Assembly: GCF_022429565.1 (NCBI RefSeq)
Contig: NZ_CP092487.1
Location: 1-64,000, forward strand
Direction of reading: 5' to 3'
From: Lutibacter sp. A64
Lineage (GTDB): Bacteria; Bacteroidota; Bacteroidia; Flavobacteriales; Flavobacteriaceae
DNA: 64,000 bases
The notes beneath the pieces were generated by a model. That model saw only the letters and a program-made list of their open reading frames with translations, searched no databases and had not been told where the DNA came from. Each line of letters begins with the position of its first letter. Position 1 is the stretch's first letter. This document shows, piece after piece, positions 32,511 through 41,257 of this stretch. Both the position numbers and the translations under genes were made by a program.

Positions 32511-34565
32511 GTGAAAAAAATTATTAATAAATTACTTGTAAACCACTCTTTAATATATAAACTGTTTTTATATATAGCAACTATAACTTTGGTTGTGTAT
32601 TTGTTTCCAAAAGGAGGCCAGTTTAAATATGAATTTCAAAAAGGAAAACCTTGGGAGTACGAAAATTATTATGCTCCGTTTGATTTTGCAATACAAAAAA
32701 CAGAAGATGAAATTGCATTAGAAAAGGAGCAAATTAGAGCATCATCAAAACAATTTTATGAATACAATGAGGATATTGCTTTACAAGTAAAAAACACCAT
32801 TAATTCAAAAGTTGAAGAAGCATTAATTAATGAAGGAATTGATGAAGAAGAAAAGAATAGATTAAGAAATTTAGTTTCTCAAATTATTAATAATGTATAC
32901 GAGTATGGTTATTTAGAAGTTACCACAGATGTTAAAGATGAGTTTCCGGTAATTACCCTTAGAAGAGGAAATAAGAGTCAAGAAATAGCTATAAACAAGT
33001 TATTTAAAACCTCACAAATTTTAAATTTTATTAATTCAAAAATAGGGAATCAACCATTTTCGCAAGAAGAAAACATTATTTTAAATATAATTTATGAAGA
33101 ATTAAAACCCAATGTGAAATTTGACACTGAATTTACTGAAAGAGTACTGCAAGAAAATTTAAATAAAATTTCCTATACAAAAGGGTTAGTTTCTGAAAAT
33201 GAAAGGATTATATTTAAAGGAGATATTGTTCAGGGAGAAAATTTAATAATTTTAAACTCTCTTAAAAGCGAATTTGAATCTCAAGTTTGGAGTAAATCTA
33301 GTTATAATTGGATTGTTTTTGGTTATACCATATTAGTTGCCTTAGCTTTTTCTATGTTATTACTTTTTTTAAGAAAGTATAGATCAGAAATTTTTGAAAA
33401 CAATACCAAAGTAACCTTTATATTTTTTAATGTAGTTTTAATTGTATTGTTAATTACTTTAATTGTAAAATATGACGCTAAATATATTTACATAGCACCA
33501 ATTGTAATTTTACCATTAGTATTAAAAGCATTTTTTGACGCTAGATTAGGTTTATTTACTCACGTATTAACAGTTTTATTATTAGGTTTTATTGTGCCTA
33601 ATAGTTTTGAGTTTATTTTTCTACAAATTATTGCAGGTATTGTAACAATTTTAACAATTTCAGAATTACATAAAAGAGCCAATTTATTTATATCTGTAGC
33701 ACAAATTACATTTGTATATTTTATTGCTTATTTTGCTTTTTCAATTATTCAAGAAGGAAATGCTCATAATCTAGATATAGATAAGTTTCTTTATTTTACA
33801 ATAAACGGAGGTGCTACATTATTTGTCTTACCTTTAATTTATATTTTTGAAAAATTATTTAGTTTAGTTTCAGATGAATCTTTAAAAGAACTTTCTAACA
33901 CAAATTCTAGCTTATTAAGAGAATTGTCTGAAAAAGCACCCGGAACATTTCAACACTCGTTACAAGTTGCAAATTTAGCAGAAGCATGTGCCATTGAAAT
34001 TAATGCAAACTCTATGTTAGTTAGAACAGGAGCATTGTATCACGATATTGGTAAAATGATGAATCCAATGTATTTTACAGAAAACCAATCTACAAATGTA
34101 AATCCACATAACGAGCTAACACCAAGAGATAGTGCTCAAATAATAATAAACCATATTATTAAGGGAGTAGAATTAGCTAAAAAAAATAGAATACCAGATA
34201 GAATTATAGATTTTATAAGAACACATCACGGAACAAGTTTGGTGTATTATTTCTATAAAACAGAAGAAGCTTTAATTGGTGCTGTTCCAGATAAAAAACA
34301 TTTTCAATATCCAGGACCTATTCCTTTTTCAAAAGAAACAGCAATTTTAATGATGTGCGACTCTGTAGAAGCTGCTTCAAAAAGTATAAAAGAGCCAACA
34401 GCACAAGCATTTGATATATTGGTAGAAAAGATTGTAAATAAGCAAATGGAGGAAGGACAATTTATGAATGCAGATATTACTTTTAAAGAGTTACAAATAA
34501 TTAAAAAGGTGTTAAAGAAGAAGTTAAAGAACATTTACCATCTAAGAATTGAATACCCAGAATAA
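32511..34565 (+). CDS. 7TM-HD family phosphohydrolase (PgpH-like)
   Basis: PgpH-type proteins hydrolyse cyclic di-AMP. The order fits: an N-terminal membrane helix, an extracytoplasmic domain (about residues 40-265), seven membrane helices (about 270-450) and a cytoplasmic HD domain. HD motifs are FQHSLQVANLAEACA, LYHDIGKM and THHGTSLVYYFY. Length (684) is typical. The start codon is GTG. In Bacteroidota the substrate is usually assumed to be c-di-AMP by homology. Confidence 0.9.
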   Translation: MKKIINKLLVNHSLIYKLFLYIATITLVVYLFPKGGQFKYEFQKGKPWEYENYYAPFDFAIQKTEDEIALEKEQIRASSKQFYEYNEDIALQVKNTINSKVEEALINEGIDEEEKNRLRNLVSQIINNVYEYGYLEVTTDVKDEFPVITLRRGNKSQEIAINKLFKTSQILNFINSKIGNQPFSQEENIILNIIYEELKPNVKFDTEFTERVLQENLNKISYTKGLVSENERIIFKGDIVQGENLIILNSLKSEFESQVWSKSSYNWIVFGYTILVALAFSMLLLFLRKYRSEIFENNTKVTFIFFNVVLIVLLITLIVKYDAKYIYIAPIVILPLVLKAFFDARLGLFTHVLTVLLLGFIVPNSFEFIFLQIIAGIVTILTISELHKRANLFISVAQITFVYFIAYFAFSIIQEGNAHNLDIDKFLYFTINGGATLFVLPLIYIFEKLFSLVSDESLKELSNTNSSLLRELSEKAPGTFQHSLQVANLAEACAIEINANSMLVRTGALYHDIGKMMNPMYFTENQSTNVNPHNELTPRDSAQIIINHIIKGVELAKKNRIPDRIIDFIRTHHGTSLVYYFYKTEEALIGAVPDKKHFQYPGPIPFSKETAILMMCDSVEAASKSIKEPTAQAFDILVEKIVNKQMEEGQFMNADITFKELQIIKKVLKKKLKNIYHLRIEYPE

Positions 34566-34602
34566 AATTATATAAAAAACCTTAAAAAAAAGTGAAAAAA
34601 GG

Positions 34603-34633
34603 TTGTGTAAATGCTTTTCAAATGCTACATTTG
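34603..34633 (+). promoter_or_regulatory. Promoter of the tRNA cluster (TTG-N20-TACATTTG)
   Basis: TTG (34603-34605) and TACATTTG (34626-34633) stand 36 bases before tRNA-Ser. Confidence 0.75.
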
Positions 34634-34669
34634 CACTCGCAAAAATAGGTTCATATACATATTTTTATT

Positions 34670-34753
34670 GGAGAGGTGCCAGAGTGGTAATGGAGCAGAT
34701 TGCTAATCTGTCGACGGGTAACTGTCGCCAGGGTTCGAATCCCTGTCTCTCCG
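34670..34753 (+). tRNA. tRNA-Ser (anticodon GCT)
   Basis: The acceptor stem GGAGAGG pairs with TCTCTCC, the anticodon loop reads TTGCTAA, the long variable arm of serine tRNAs is present, and the T loop is GTTCGAATC. CCA is not encoded. Confidence 0.95.
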
Positions 34754-34773
34754 CAAAACTAAGATAATCATTT

Positions 34774-34848
34774 CGGGGTGTAGCGTAGCCCGGTTATCGC
34801 GCCACGTTTGGGACGTGGAGGCCGCAGGTTCGAATCCTGCCACCCCGA
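34774..34848 (+). tRNA. tRNA-Pro (anticodon TGG)
   Basis: The acceptor stem CGGGGTG pairs with CACCCCG. The anticodon loop is TTTGGGA and the T loop is GTTCGAATC. A 14-base copy of its 3' end lies inverted at 36374-36387. Confidence 0.95.
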
Positions 34849-34894
34849 CAACAATTGATAAATTTAAATGACTTATCTTATTTTTTGAAATAAT

Positions 34895-34968
34895 GGTCGC
34901 GTAGCTCAGCTGGATAGAGCATCTGCCTTCTAAGCAGACGGTCACAGGTTCGAATCCTGTCGCGATCA
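34895..34968 (+). tRNA. tRNA-Arg (anticodon TCT)
   Basis: The acceptor stem GGTCGCG pairs with CGCGATC. The anticodon loop is CTTCTAA and the T loop is GTTCGAATC. It marks the boundary between core genome and the inserted region. Confidence 0.95.
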
Positions 34969-34992
34969 CTACAACACTTATCAAAAGGTGGT

Positions 34993-35026
34993 AAAACCTT
35001 GTAAATCCAATGATTTACAAGGTTTT
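34993..35026. terminator. Strong hairpin after the tRNA cluster
   Basis: A perfect 15-bp inverted repeat (AAAACCTTGTAAATC and its complement, four-base loop) ends in TTTT and lies 25 bases after tRNA-Arg. Confidence 0.8.
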
Positions 35027-35071
35027 GTAGTTTTAGGTCCATCATATAATTTGATATAAAAGGTTCACAAA

Positions 35072-35206
35072 TCGGTCAACAAAATATAAATTCAAAAATG
35101 TTGACCGAATTTTAGCTAGAAGCATTGAAAGCACTAGGTTTTCTAATTTTTATCTAAAGAAATTAATAACTGAATTAAATCAAATATTTTAACAGATTGG
35201 TCAACA
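35072..35206. repeat. Three copies of a GGTCAACA motif near the integrase gene
   Basis: TCGGTCAACA at 35072-35081 and its inverted copy TGTTGACCGA at 35099-35108 form a perfect 10-bp inverted repeat. A third copy (TGGTCAACA) is at 35198-35206. Their place between tRNA-Arg and a tyrosine recombinase suggests recombinase arm-binding sites, which is inference. Confidence 0.4.
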
Positions 35207-35293
35207 AAAAAGCTAATTTCTAAAAGGTAGTATTTATTATAGTTGATTTGACTTTCGTCTAAATAAAGTTTAACATTTAAAAAGACGATAACT

Positions 35294-36095
35294 ATGAAAA
35301 CTTCAACCACATTTTCAATCCTTATTTGGGTAAACACTTCACGTGTAAAAGATAATCAGGCAAAATTATTTGCTCGAGTAACAGTTAATCAAAAACGTGT
35401 TAGCATTAGTTTAAAAAGAAGTGTAGATATTTCTACCTGGGATAAAAGCAAATCTCAAGTAAAAGGAAACACTCAAAAGGCGAGAATTACAAATAGTTAT
35501 ATTCAACAGGTAAAGGCGAAACTCTTCCAAAGTTATCAATTCTTGAAGTTAGAAGGAAAGCTAATAACTGCTCAGGCGATTAAATCAAATTTTTTAAGTG
35601 AAGATGAGGTGTATAAATCAATGGAAGATTTAATTACTTATCATAATGAAAAAATGGCTTGTAAACTTCATAAAGATACAATGAGGAATTACAAATCAAG
35701 TCAGAATTATTTAAGGAAGTTTATTAAAAAGGAGTACAAAACAAACAATGTTTATTTAAAAGATTTAAACTATTCATTTGTAATAGGATTTGAAGATTTT
35801 TTACGTTCGTACCAGCCAATAGACCACCAAAGAAAAATTGGGAATAATACCGTAATGAAACATATTCAACGGTTAAGAAAAATGGTTACAATGGCATTTA
35901 AAATGGAGTGGATTGTTAGAGATCCTTTTGTAAAGTTCAAATCGTTATTTATTAAAAGTAAAAGAGAATTTTTGTCAGAGGAAGATTTACAGTTGTTAGA
36001 AGAATTTACCAGTTCAATTAATAGATTAGAATTAGTAAGAGATTTATTTGTTTTTAGTTGTTATACAGGTATTGCATATATAGATATTCCAAAAC
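35294..36095 (+). pseudogene. Tyrosine recombinase, truncated within the catalytic domain
   Basis: The frame encodes the N-terminal part of a Bacteroidota phage-type integrase. It has an arm-binding domain at about residues 8-90 and a SAM-like core-binding domain at about 105-210 (MEDLITYHNEKM to RKMVTMAFKMEWI). The catalytic domain starts at ESEEDL-like FLSEEDLQLLEEF. Homology stops at CYTGIAYIDI, before the catalytic Arg-His-Arg-Tyr residues have appeared except the first region. The frame then runs into a transposase remnant. The recombinase cannot be active. Confidence 0.85.
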
Positions 36096-36261
36096 ATCAT
36101 ACATATAAACTACAGATCAATCTTAAACTATTTTATTAATAGAAGTACAAATGCTTCAGCTGAATTCTTTCAATGCGAAGGTTAAAGCTTTTAGAAGTCA
36201 ATTTAGAGGTATCAAAAATGTAGAATTCTTTCTTTTTAGATTAACCAGAATTTTTGTCTAA
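36096..36261 (+). pseudogene. Remnant of an ISAon1-type transposase C-terminus
   Basis: Two adjacent frames give LNYFINRSTNASAE and then SFNAKVKAFRSQFRGIKN plus VEFFLFRLTRIFV and a stop. This is the conserved tail of ISAon1-like transposases. One extra T near 36174 shifts the frame between the two parts. Only the last 50 or so codons remain. The insertion or deletion that left it also cut the integrase gene just upstream. Confidence 0.75.
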
Positions 36262-36317
36262 ACACAACAATTAGGAATGATCCTTTATTTGGCATCAAAT
36301 AAAATGTGTAAAAACAA

Positions 36318-36351
36318 AAAACACTGATAATCATAAGATTAACAGTGTTTT
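36318..36351. terminator. Hairpin AAAACACTG/CAGTGTTTT
   Basis: A 9-bp perfect stem flanked by A and T runs follows the transposase remnant. It may be a terminator or part of the insertion-sequence end. Confidence 0.55.
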
Positions 36352-36373
36352 GGCTTGACCTATTTCTAGGTTC

Positions 36374-36387
36374 GTCGGGGTGGCAGG
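36374..36387 (-). repeat. Inverted 14-base copy of the tRNA-Pro 3' end
   Basis: GTCGGGGTGGCAGG is the exact reverse complement of tRNA-Pro bases 34836-34849 (running one base past the tRNA 3' end). tRNA 3' ends are usual attachment sites, so this may be an attachment-site remnant. Confidence 0.5.
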
Positions 36388-36885
36388 CTCAACCACCTTT
36401 TTGTACTACACTGTTAAACAGTTATTTATATTGTTTCCTGTAATTATGCACACCTAATTGCACACTAAAGTCAAAAAAGAACTATTTAAAAACAAAATTT
36501 GCTTGTCTTTCTTAGTATAAAGATACAAATTATATTAATAGTCTGAAGATTAATATATATGAAAGTTATTTGAATCCTTTCTTATGTAAACAAAAGATTA
36601 TCGAATTGAATGATCTCTAATAAGTTGACCAAATAATTTTCAAGCCTTTCCATTTTGCACACTATTGATTTGCCTCATCGGTCGCTTTAGCTAATGGATT
36701 TCTAATAAAATATGTTAGTGAGATAGAAGATTTTAGGTTATTAATAATTATATAACATTATGCTAAAGTTTTAGTAGCAAAGAATGTGATGATAGAGTTT
36801 ATAAAAATATTAAGTATTAAAAAAAGAGAGTTCTAATAACTATATTAGAAAGAATAAACAGCTTACTATCTTAAATCTAGGTGAA

Positions 36886-36900
36886 TACGGTTTTACCGTA
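36886..36900. promoter_or_regulatory. Palindrome TACGGT-TTT-ACCGTA upstream of the LytTR gene
   Basis: A perfect 15-base palindrome lies 59 bases before the start codon. The same site recurs at 56696 and 59517, with variants at 41134 and 55136. Confidence 0.6.
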
Positions 36901-36959
36901 ATTAATATTCTTTGCATCCATTTAATTTTGAATTATTGAATTAAAAATTAAGTGTAAAG

Positions 36960-37727
36960 GTGCATTATTCTTTAAAGAAATATAAATATGTAATTGTTGA
37001 TTCTCAACCCGATGCAATTGTGGAGTTGCAGAATCATATGAAAGATTATGGACAGTATGTTTGTGTGGGAGTTGCAAAAAACAGCGAGGAAGCTATTCAT
37101 ATAATTATTGATAAAACTCCAAACCTTGTTTTTTTCGACCCAGAAATAATGGTTCAAGGAGTTAAAGAATGTTCCTTTGGTATAATTTCTGAAACATATC
37201 AATTATTAAAAAGATTACCTCATTTTATTGCAATGAGTAATTCTACAGCCCTATCCTATAAAGCTATAAAAAAAGGAGTGTTTGATTATCTTTTGAAACC
37301 ATTCAATTATTATGAATGTAAAAAGGCATTAATTCGTTTTGAAAACACACAGCCAGAAGCGGAGATTATATGCATTAAATCTTTTACGGAATATAGATTT
37401 ATGGAATTAAATGATATTATTTACTTAAAGGCTGACAATAACACTACAGATTTCTTTTTAAAAGATGGTACTATGGTTACTTCCTTTAATACATTAAAAC
37501 ACTTTGAAGTTGAACTCCCTAATACATTTGCTCGTATTCATAAAAGCTATATTATAAATATGATGCATTTAACAAAAATCCATTTTAGCAAATTTCAATG
37601 TTCCTTAAAGCATACCAATATCTTTATCCCTTTTTCAAAATCTTTAAAATCTAAAATGATGGAAATTAAAGATCTTATGATGAATGGGTTTATTGAAAAT
37701 ACCGCACAATCAATAAAATCTGCATAA
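36960..37727 (+). CDS. LytTR-family response regulator
   Basis: An N-terminal receiver domain (about residues 8-125) has the acidic VDSQPD, a phospho-acceptor aspartate in LVFFDPEI and the conserved lysine in LLKPF. The C-terminal LytTR DNA-binding domain (about 140-240) has YLKADNNTTDFFLKDG and FARIHKSYIINMMHL. The start codon is GTG. No histidine kinase adjoins it. Given the palindrome upstream of it and of four other genes nearby, it may be their regulator, but this is inference. Confidence 0.88.
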   Translation: MHYSLKKYKYVIVDSQPDAIVELQNHMKDYGQYVCVGVAKNSEEAIHIIIDKTPNLVFFDPEIMVQGVKECSFGIISETYQLLKRLPHFIAMSNSTALSYKAIKKGVFDYLLKPFNYYECKKALIRFENTQPEAEIICIKSFTEYRFMELNDIIYLKADNNTTDFFLKDGTMVTSFNTLKHFEVELPNTFARIHKSYIINMMHLTKIHFSKFQCSLKHTNIFIPFSKSLKSKMMEIKDLMMNGFIENTAQSIKSA

Positions 37728-38051
37728 TCCATTTACCCCTTTAATTACGCTAATTACTAACCCCATCAATCCACTTACAATTCAATATTTAATTTCTTTT
37801 TATCTTAGATTTCTTTAGCATATTTTTGAAGTGTACTAAAAGATAAATCAATTGTTTTGATTTATTTATAGAAGCTTCAAAAACTTGAAATTAAGAATGT
37901 AAACAAATAAGGGAAAATTAGTTTTCATTTTCTATTTCAACCAATGTCAATGTATTCCCACATTGATTAGTTCACGTCACCCTAAAAATAATATCAACCC
38001 ATTAAAAATGTTGGGAGGGAGACAATTGTCTAATTTTTTAAGAAATAAATA
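37728..38051. other. Intergenic stretch without recognisable genes
   Basis: Only a short hairpin (CCCA/TGGG near 37998-38016, followed by a purine run) is seen just before the small lipoprotein gene. I find no conserved promoter, RNA gene or repeat. Confidence 0.4.
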
Positions 38052-38234
38052 ATGAAAACTATAAAATTTATATCAGTTTTAATGCTATGTAGTACGCTTT
38101 TTATCTCATGTACTAACAACGAATCTGATGAGGAAATGCAATCTCTAATTGATTTACAAAAAATAGCTGAGGATGGTGATGCTGGAGAAGATCCAATAGT
38201 GCTTTCACCTCCACCTCCACCTCCAGCTGAATAA
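38052..38234 (+). CDS. Small lipoprotein with proline-rich tail
   Basis: The 60-residue product starts with a lipoprotein signal (lipobox LFISC at residues 17-21). The body is acidic, and the C-terminus is a run of six prolines followed by AE. A terminator follows directly and its own gene neighbours are regulators. I do not recognise a family; a ligand or surface anchor role is possible. Confidence 0.6.
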   Translation: MKTIKFISVLMLCSTLFISCTNNESDEEMQSLIDLQKIAEDGDAGEDPIVLSPPPPPPAE

Positions 38235-38243
38235 AATAATAAA

Positions 38244-38278
38244 TTTAAAACCTCTTCTATTATTGATGAGGTTTTAAA
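38244..38278 (+). terminator. Terminator after the small lipoprotein gene
   Basis: The 11-bp stem TTTAAAACCTC pairs perfectly with GAGGTTTTAAA. Confidence 0.75.
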
Positions 38279-38300
38279 TCTTTATGAAATACTTTTTGGT

Positions 38301-38308
38301 TATATTTG
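38301..38308 (+). promoter_or_regulatory. Candidate -7 element (TATATTTG) of the histidine-kinase gene
   Basis: It matches TAnnTTTG and lies 27 bases before the ATG at 38335. It falls inside the longer possible reading frame, which supports the later start. No clear -33 element is seen. Confidence 0.45.
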
Positions 38309-38334
38309 AGTTAAATTGTGCTTATTCAACTCAA

Positions 38335-40353
38335 ATGTATTTTCGATTTTTAATTTTTGTAATTATTTTTTTTCTGGTTGGTTGTCGGTTTGATTCTACT
38401 ATTAAAAATAATAATGATTCTACTATCAGAGCATTAGACTCCATTTTCTCAATTTCATTGAATAATGAATTACCAGATTCTGTTAGAATACATTCTTTAA
38501 AAATAGCAAATATTAAAATAAAGAATGTTAGCAATGATTCCTTAAAATTTAAATTATTATTAAAACTTGCTCATAATAATTTAAATTTAGGAAATGTTGA
38601 AAATTTTGGAAAAATAAATCTTAATATTCTTAATGAGCCCTATATGAAATTGGCAACAATGAATGATAAAGCCTTAGTTTTTGAATATTTAGGATATTAT
38701 TATGGATTGAAATTTTCTCCAGACAGCTCATATTATTTTTATGATAATGCACTAAAATCATATAAGAAAGTAAATAATGAATCTTCTGAAGGAAGAGTAT
38801 TCCTAAATTTAGCAACTATATTAAGTAGTATTAGAGACTATACAAGAAGTGAAATATATACTATTAAGGCAATTGAAAAACTTCAATACACTAATGATAA
38901 TAGAAATTTGTATTTGGCTTATAACAATTTGGCTGTAATTTCAAATGAATTAAATAAATTTGATGAATCTATTGAATATCGCAAAAAAGGATTGAGCTAT
39001 TTATCAAAACTTAATAATGTTGAGGAATTAATTTTGTTGGCATTAAATGGGATAGGAATTTCCTATCAAAAAAAAGGAAATTGGCTTAAATCTATTGATT
39101 TTTTCAAAAAAGCAGGTGCCAAATTAGCAACAAGTAAAAAATTGCCAAAAATTTTAGCCGCAATTAATGATAACCTTGCTTACTCTAAATTCAAATTAAA
39201 TCAGACAGATGAATTACCCGAACTTTTTTACAAAGCTTTAAAAATAAGGGATAGCTTAAATATTAAAGATGGACAAGTGGTTAGTAACCTCCATCTATCC
39301 GAATATTATTTATCGCAAAAAGACACTTTAAAAGCAATTAGATATGGTAATAAAGCAAAAGAAATTGCTGAAGAAGCAAATTATAGTGAAGGATTGTTTA
39401 ATTCGATTTCTTTCCTCTCAAAAATTGTATCCCCAGAAAAAGGAGTTAAATATCTTCAGAAATATGTAAAACTTTTAGATAGTCTTCAACAACAAGAACG
39501 AGAAATAAGAGAGAAATTCACTCGGATAGCTTATGAAACAGATGAAATTACTAAAGAAAATAAAGTAATTACAAAGAAAAATTGGTGGTTAACAATTGCA
39601 ATAATTATTGGTTGCGCATTCTTTACAGTAATTTATTTTTATATAAGGCAACGTTCAAAAAATAAAGAGCTACTATTTAATCAAAAGCAAGAAGAAGCCA
39701 ATGTTGAGATTTACAATTTAATGATTTCTGAAAAAACAAAATTTGAGGAAGGAAGTATTAAAGAAAGAAACCGTATATCTGAAGAGTTGCATGATGGTAT
39801 TGTAAATAAATTATTTGCTTTAAGACTCCGGCTATTGTTGTTAAATGAAGGTAAAACGAAAAAAGATATGGATGTACGAGAGAAGCATTTAGAAGAATTA
39901 CAAAATATTGAAGAGGAAATAAGAACGGTTTCTCATGAACTAAAAGTAGAGCTTTTTAATGTGGATAATTCATTTGAAAAAATGGTAAAAGACTTAGTGA
40001 TAAAACGAAGTAATTTAAGTAATTTTGAATGGAATCTTAGTTTCAATATCCATAGAAAATGGGAAAGTGTAGCAAATAAAATTAAAATACATTGCTATAG
40101 AACTATCCAAGAGGCATTGCAAAATATTCATAAATATGCGCAAGCCACTGAAGTTGAGATTAGGTTTATAGAAGATGAGCAGCTATTACTAGTGGAAATT
40201 ATTGATAATGGAATTGGTTTTAACCCTAAAAATAAATCCAATGGAATTGGATTGAAAAACATTGAATCTAGAATTTTAAAGTTAAATGGAACAATTGAAA
40301 TTCTATCAAGTATTGGTGAGGGTACAAAAATAATAATGAATATTCCCTTGTAG
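38335..40353 (+). CDS. TPR-containing sensor histidine kinase (HisKA_3 type)
   Basis: I take the ATG at 38335 because it begins a lipoprotein-like signal (FLIFVIIFFLVGC) and the upstream ATG at 38284 precedes a promoter element. TPR repeats fill about residues 60-390, followed by a membrane helix (WWLTIAIIIGCAFFTVIYFY). The phospho-acceptor histidine lies in RISEELHDGIVNKLF. The ATPase domain has IQEALQNIHKYAQA (N box) and DNGIGF. The response regulator gene follows 59 bases later. Confidence 0.9.
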   Translation: MYFRFLIFVIIFFLVGCRFDSTIKNNNDSTIRALDSIFSISLNNELPDSVRIHSLKIANIKIKNVSNDSLKFKLLLKLAHNNLNLGNVENFGKINLNILNEPYMKLATMNDKALVFEYLGYYYGLKFSPDSSYYFYDNALKSYKKVNNESSEGRVFLNLATILSSIRDYTRSEIYTIKAIEKLQYTNDNRNLYLAYNNLAVISNELNKFDESIEYRKKGLSYLSKLNNVEELILLALNGIGISYQKKGNWLKSIDFFKKAGAKLATSKKLPKILAAINDNLAYSKFKLNQTDELPELFYKALKIRDSLNIKDGQVVSNLHLSEYYLSQKDTLKAIRYGNKAKEIAEEANYSEGLFNSISFLSKIVSPEKGVKYLQKYVKLLDSLQQQEREIREKFTRIAYETDEITKENKVITKKNWWLTIAIIIGCAFFTVIYFYIRQRSKNKELLFNQKQEEANVEIYNLMISEKTKFEEGSIKERNRISEELHDGIVNKLFALRLRLLLLNEGKTKKDMDVREKHLEELQNIEEEIRTVSHELKVELFNVDNSFEKMVKDLVIKRSNLSNFEWNLSFNIHRKWESVANKIKIHCYRTIQEALQNIHKYAQATEVEIRFIEDEQLLLVEIIDNGIGFNPKNKSNGIGLKNIESRILKLNGTIEILSSIGEGTKIIMNIPL

Positions 40354-40412
40354 ATAAATATTTTAAAGAGCAGTTTTATTCTCATCTGTAATAATTATAA
40401 TTTATTTGCAAG

Positions 40413-41075
40413 GTGAAAAAAGAATTAAAAGTTTTAATTATTGAAGACCATCCAATGATTCTGCAGAGTTATAAGGATGTGTTATTAACCATTCCTAATT
40501 ATAAGTTTAGTTTATCAACAGCGGCCAATTGTAGCGAAGCAATTCGTTTAATGAATAAATCTAAATTTGAATCTCCAATTGACTTATTTTTAATAGACAT
40601 CCAAATAGATCCTTCAGAAGATGGAAAAATAACTTCGGGAGAAGATTTGGCACTCTATGCTAGAAAGGAATTTCCTGAATCTAAAATAATCATTTTAACA
40701 GCAATAGATAATACAGAAAGATTAAAAAGTATTATCAAAAACACACCACATAATGCACTAATGATTAAAACAGATATTGTTCCGAAAACCCTCTTTAAAG
40801 CATTTGGCAGTGTTATGAATTCTAAACAATATTATAGTAAAAAAATTCAAACATTAAAAGTTAGAAGTCTGAAAAATGAAGATTTATTGGACGAGGTAGA
40901 TAAAAGAATCCTATTCCATTTGTCAAAAGGAGTTAAAACCAAAGATTTGGTAAACTTTATAGATTTAAAACTTAGTATGATTGAAAAACGTAAAAGTGTT
41001 ATTAAACAAATTTTTAATGTAATCGGAAGTGATGCTGAATTATTAAAGGAAGCAGAAAAAAGAGGATTTATTTAA
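40413..41075 (+). CDS. Response regulator partner of the TPR kinase
   Basis: The receiver domain (about residues 6-130) shows the acidic pair in IIEDHPM, the aspartate in FLIDIQID and a lysine in MIKTDIV. The C-terminal part (about 150-215) is where a LuxR-type helix-turn-helix is expected: KRILFHLSKGVKTKDLVNFIDLKLSMIEKRKSVIK, somewhat divergent. The start codon is GTG. It should control nearby genes, most simply the peptide-secretion operon that starts at 41258. Confidence 0.85.
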   Translation: MKKELKVLIIEDHPMILQSYKDVLLTIPNYKFSLSTAANCSEAIRLMNKSKFESPIDLFLIDIQIDPSEDGKITSGEDLALYARKEFPESKIIILTAIDNTERLKSIIKNTPHNALMIKTDIVPKTLFKAFGSVMNSKQYYSKKIQTLKVRSLKNEDLLDEVDKRILFHLSKGVKTKDLVNFIDLKLSMIEKRKSVIKQIFNVIGSDAELLKEAEKRGFI

Positions 41076-41133
41076 TAACCCTTTATTAAGTTTCTAATTC
41101 ATTCGATAAAGTATTCTATATTTATTTTCATGA

Positions 41134-41150
41134 TTACGGTTAAACCGTAA
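41134..41150. promoter_or_regulatory. Palindrome TTACGGTTAAACCGTAA upstream of the secretion operon
   Basis: The perfect 17-base palindrome has the same outer arms as the sites at 36886, 56696 and 59517 and lies 107 bases before the VKOR-DsbA gene. Confidence 0.6.
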
Positions 41151-41257
41151 TCAAATATTTATTTCAATTTGTAATTTTAATTGAATTATTTGAAGTAACA
41201 ATCAGTTAAGAAATTTTCTGTTGTATCAAATAAGAGAAATATAAAATTATTGAACAA

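Larger units (their letters stand above)
36262..36959. other. Intergenic region of decayed mobile DNA
   Basis: This stretch follows the transposase tail. It contains a hairpin (36318-36351), the inverted tRNA-Pro fragment (36374-36387), another GTTGACC at 36624-36630, and the palindrome at 36886-36900. No intact reading frame is present. Confidence 0.6.

Noticed and set aside
34703-34984. Minus-strand frame across the tRNA genes
   Set aside because: It is a reverse reading of two tRNAs; short matches to other annotated proteins come from that error.
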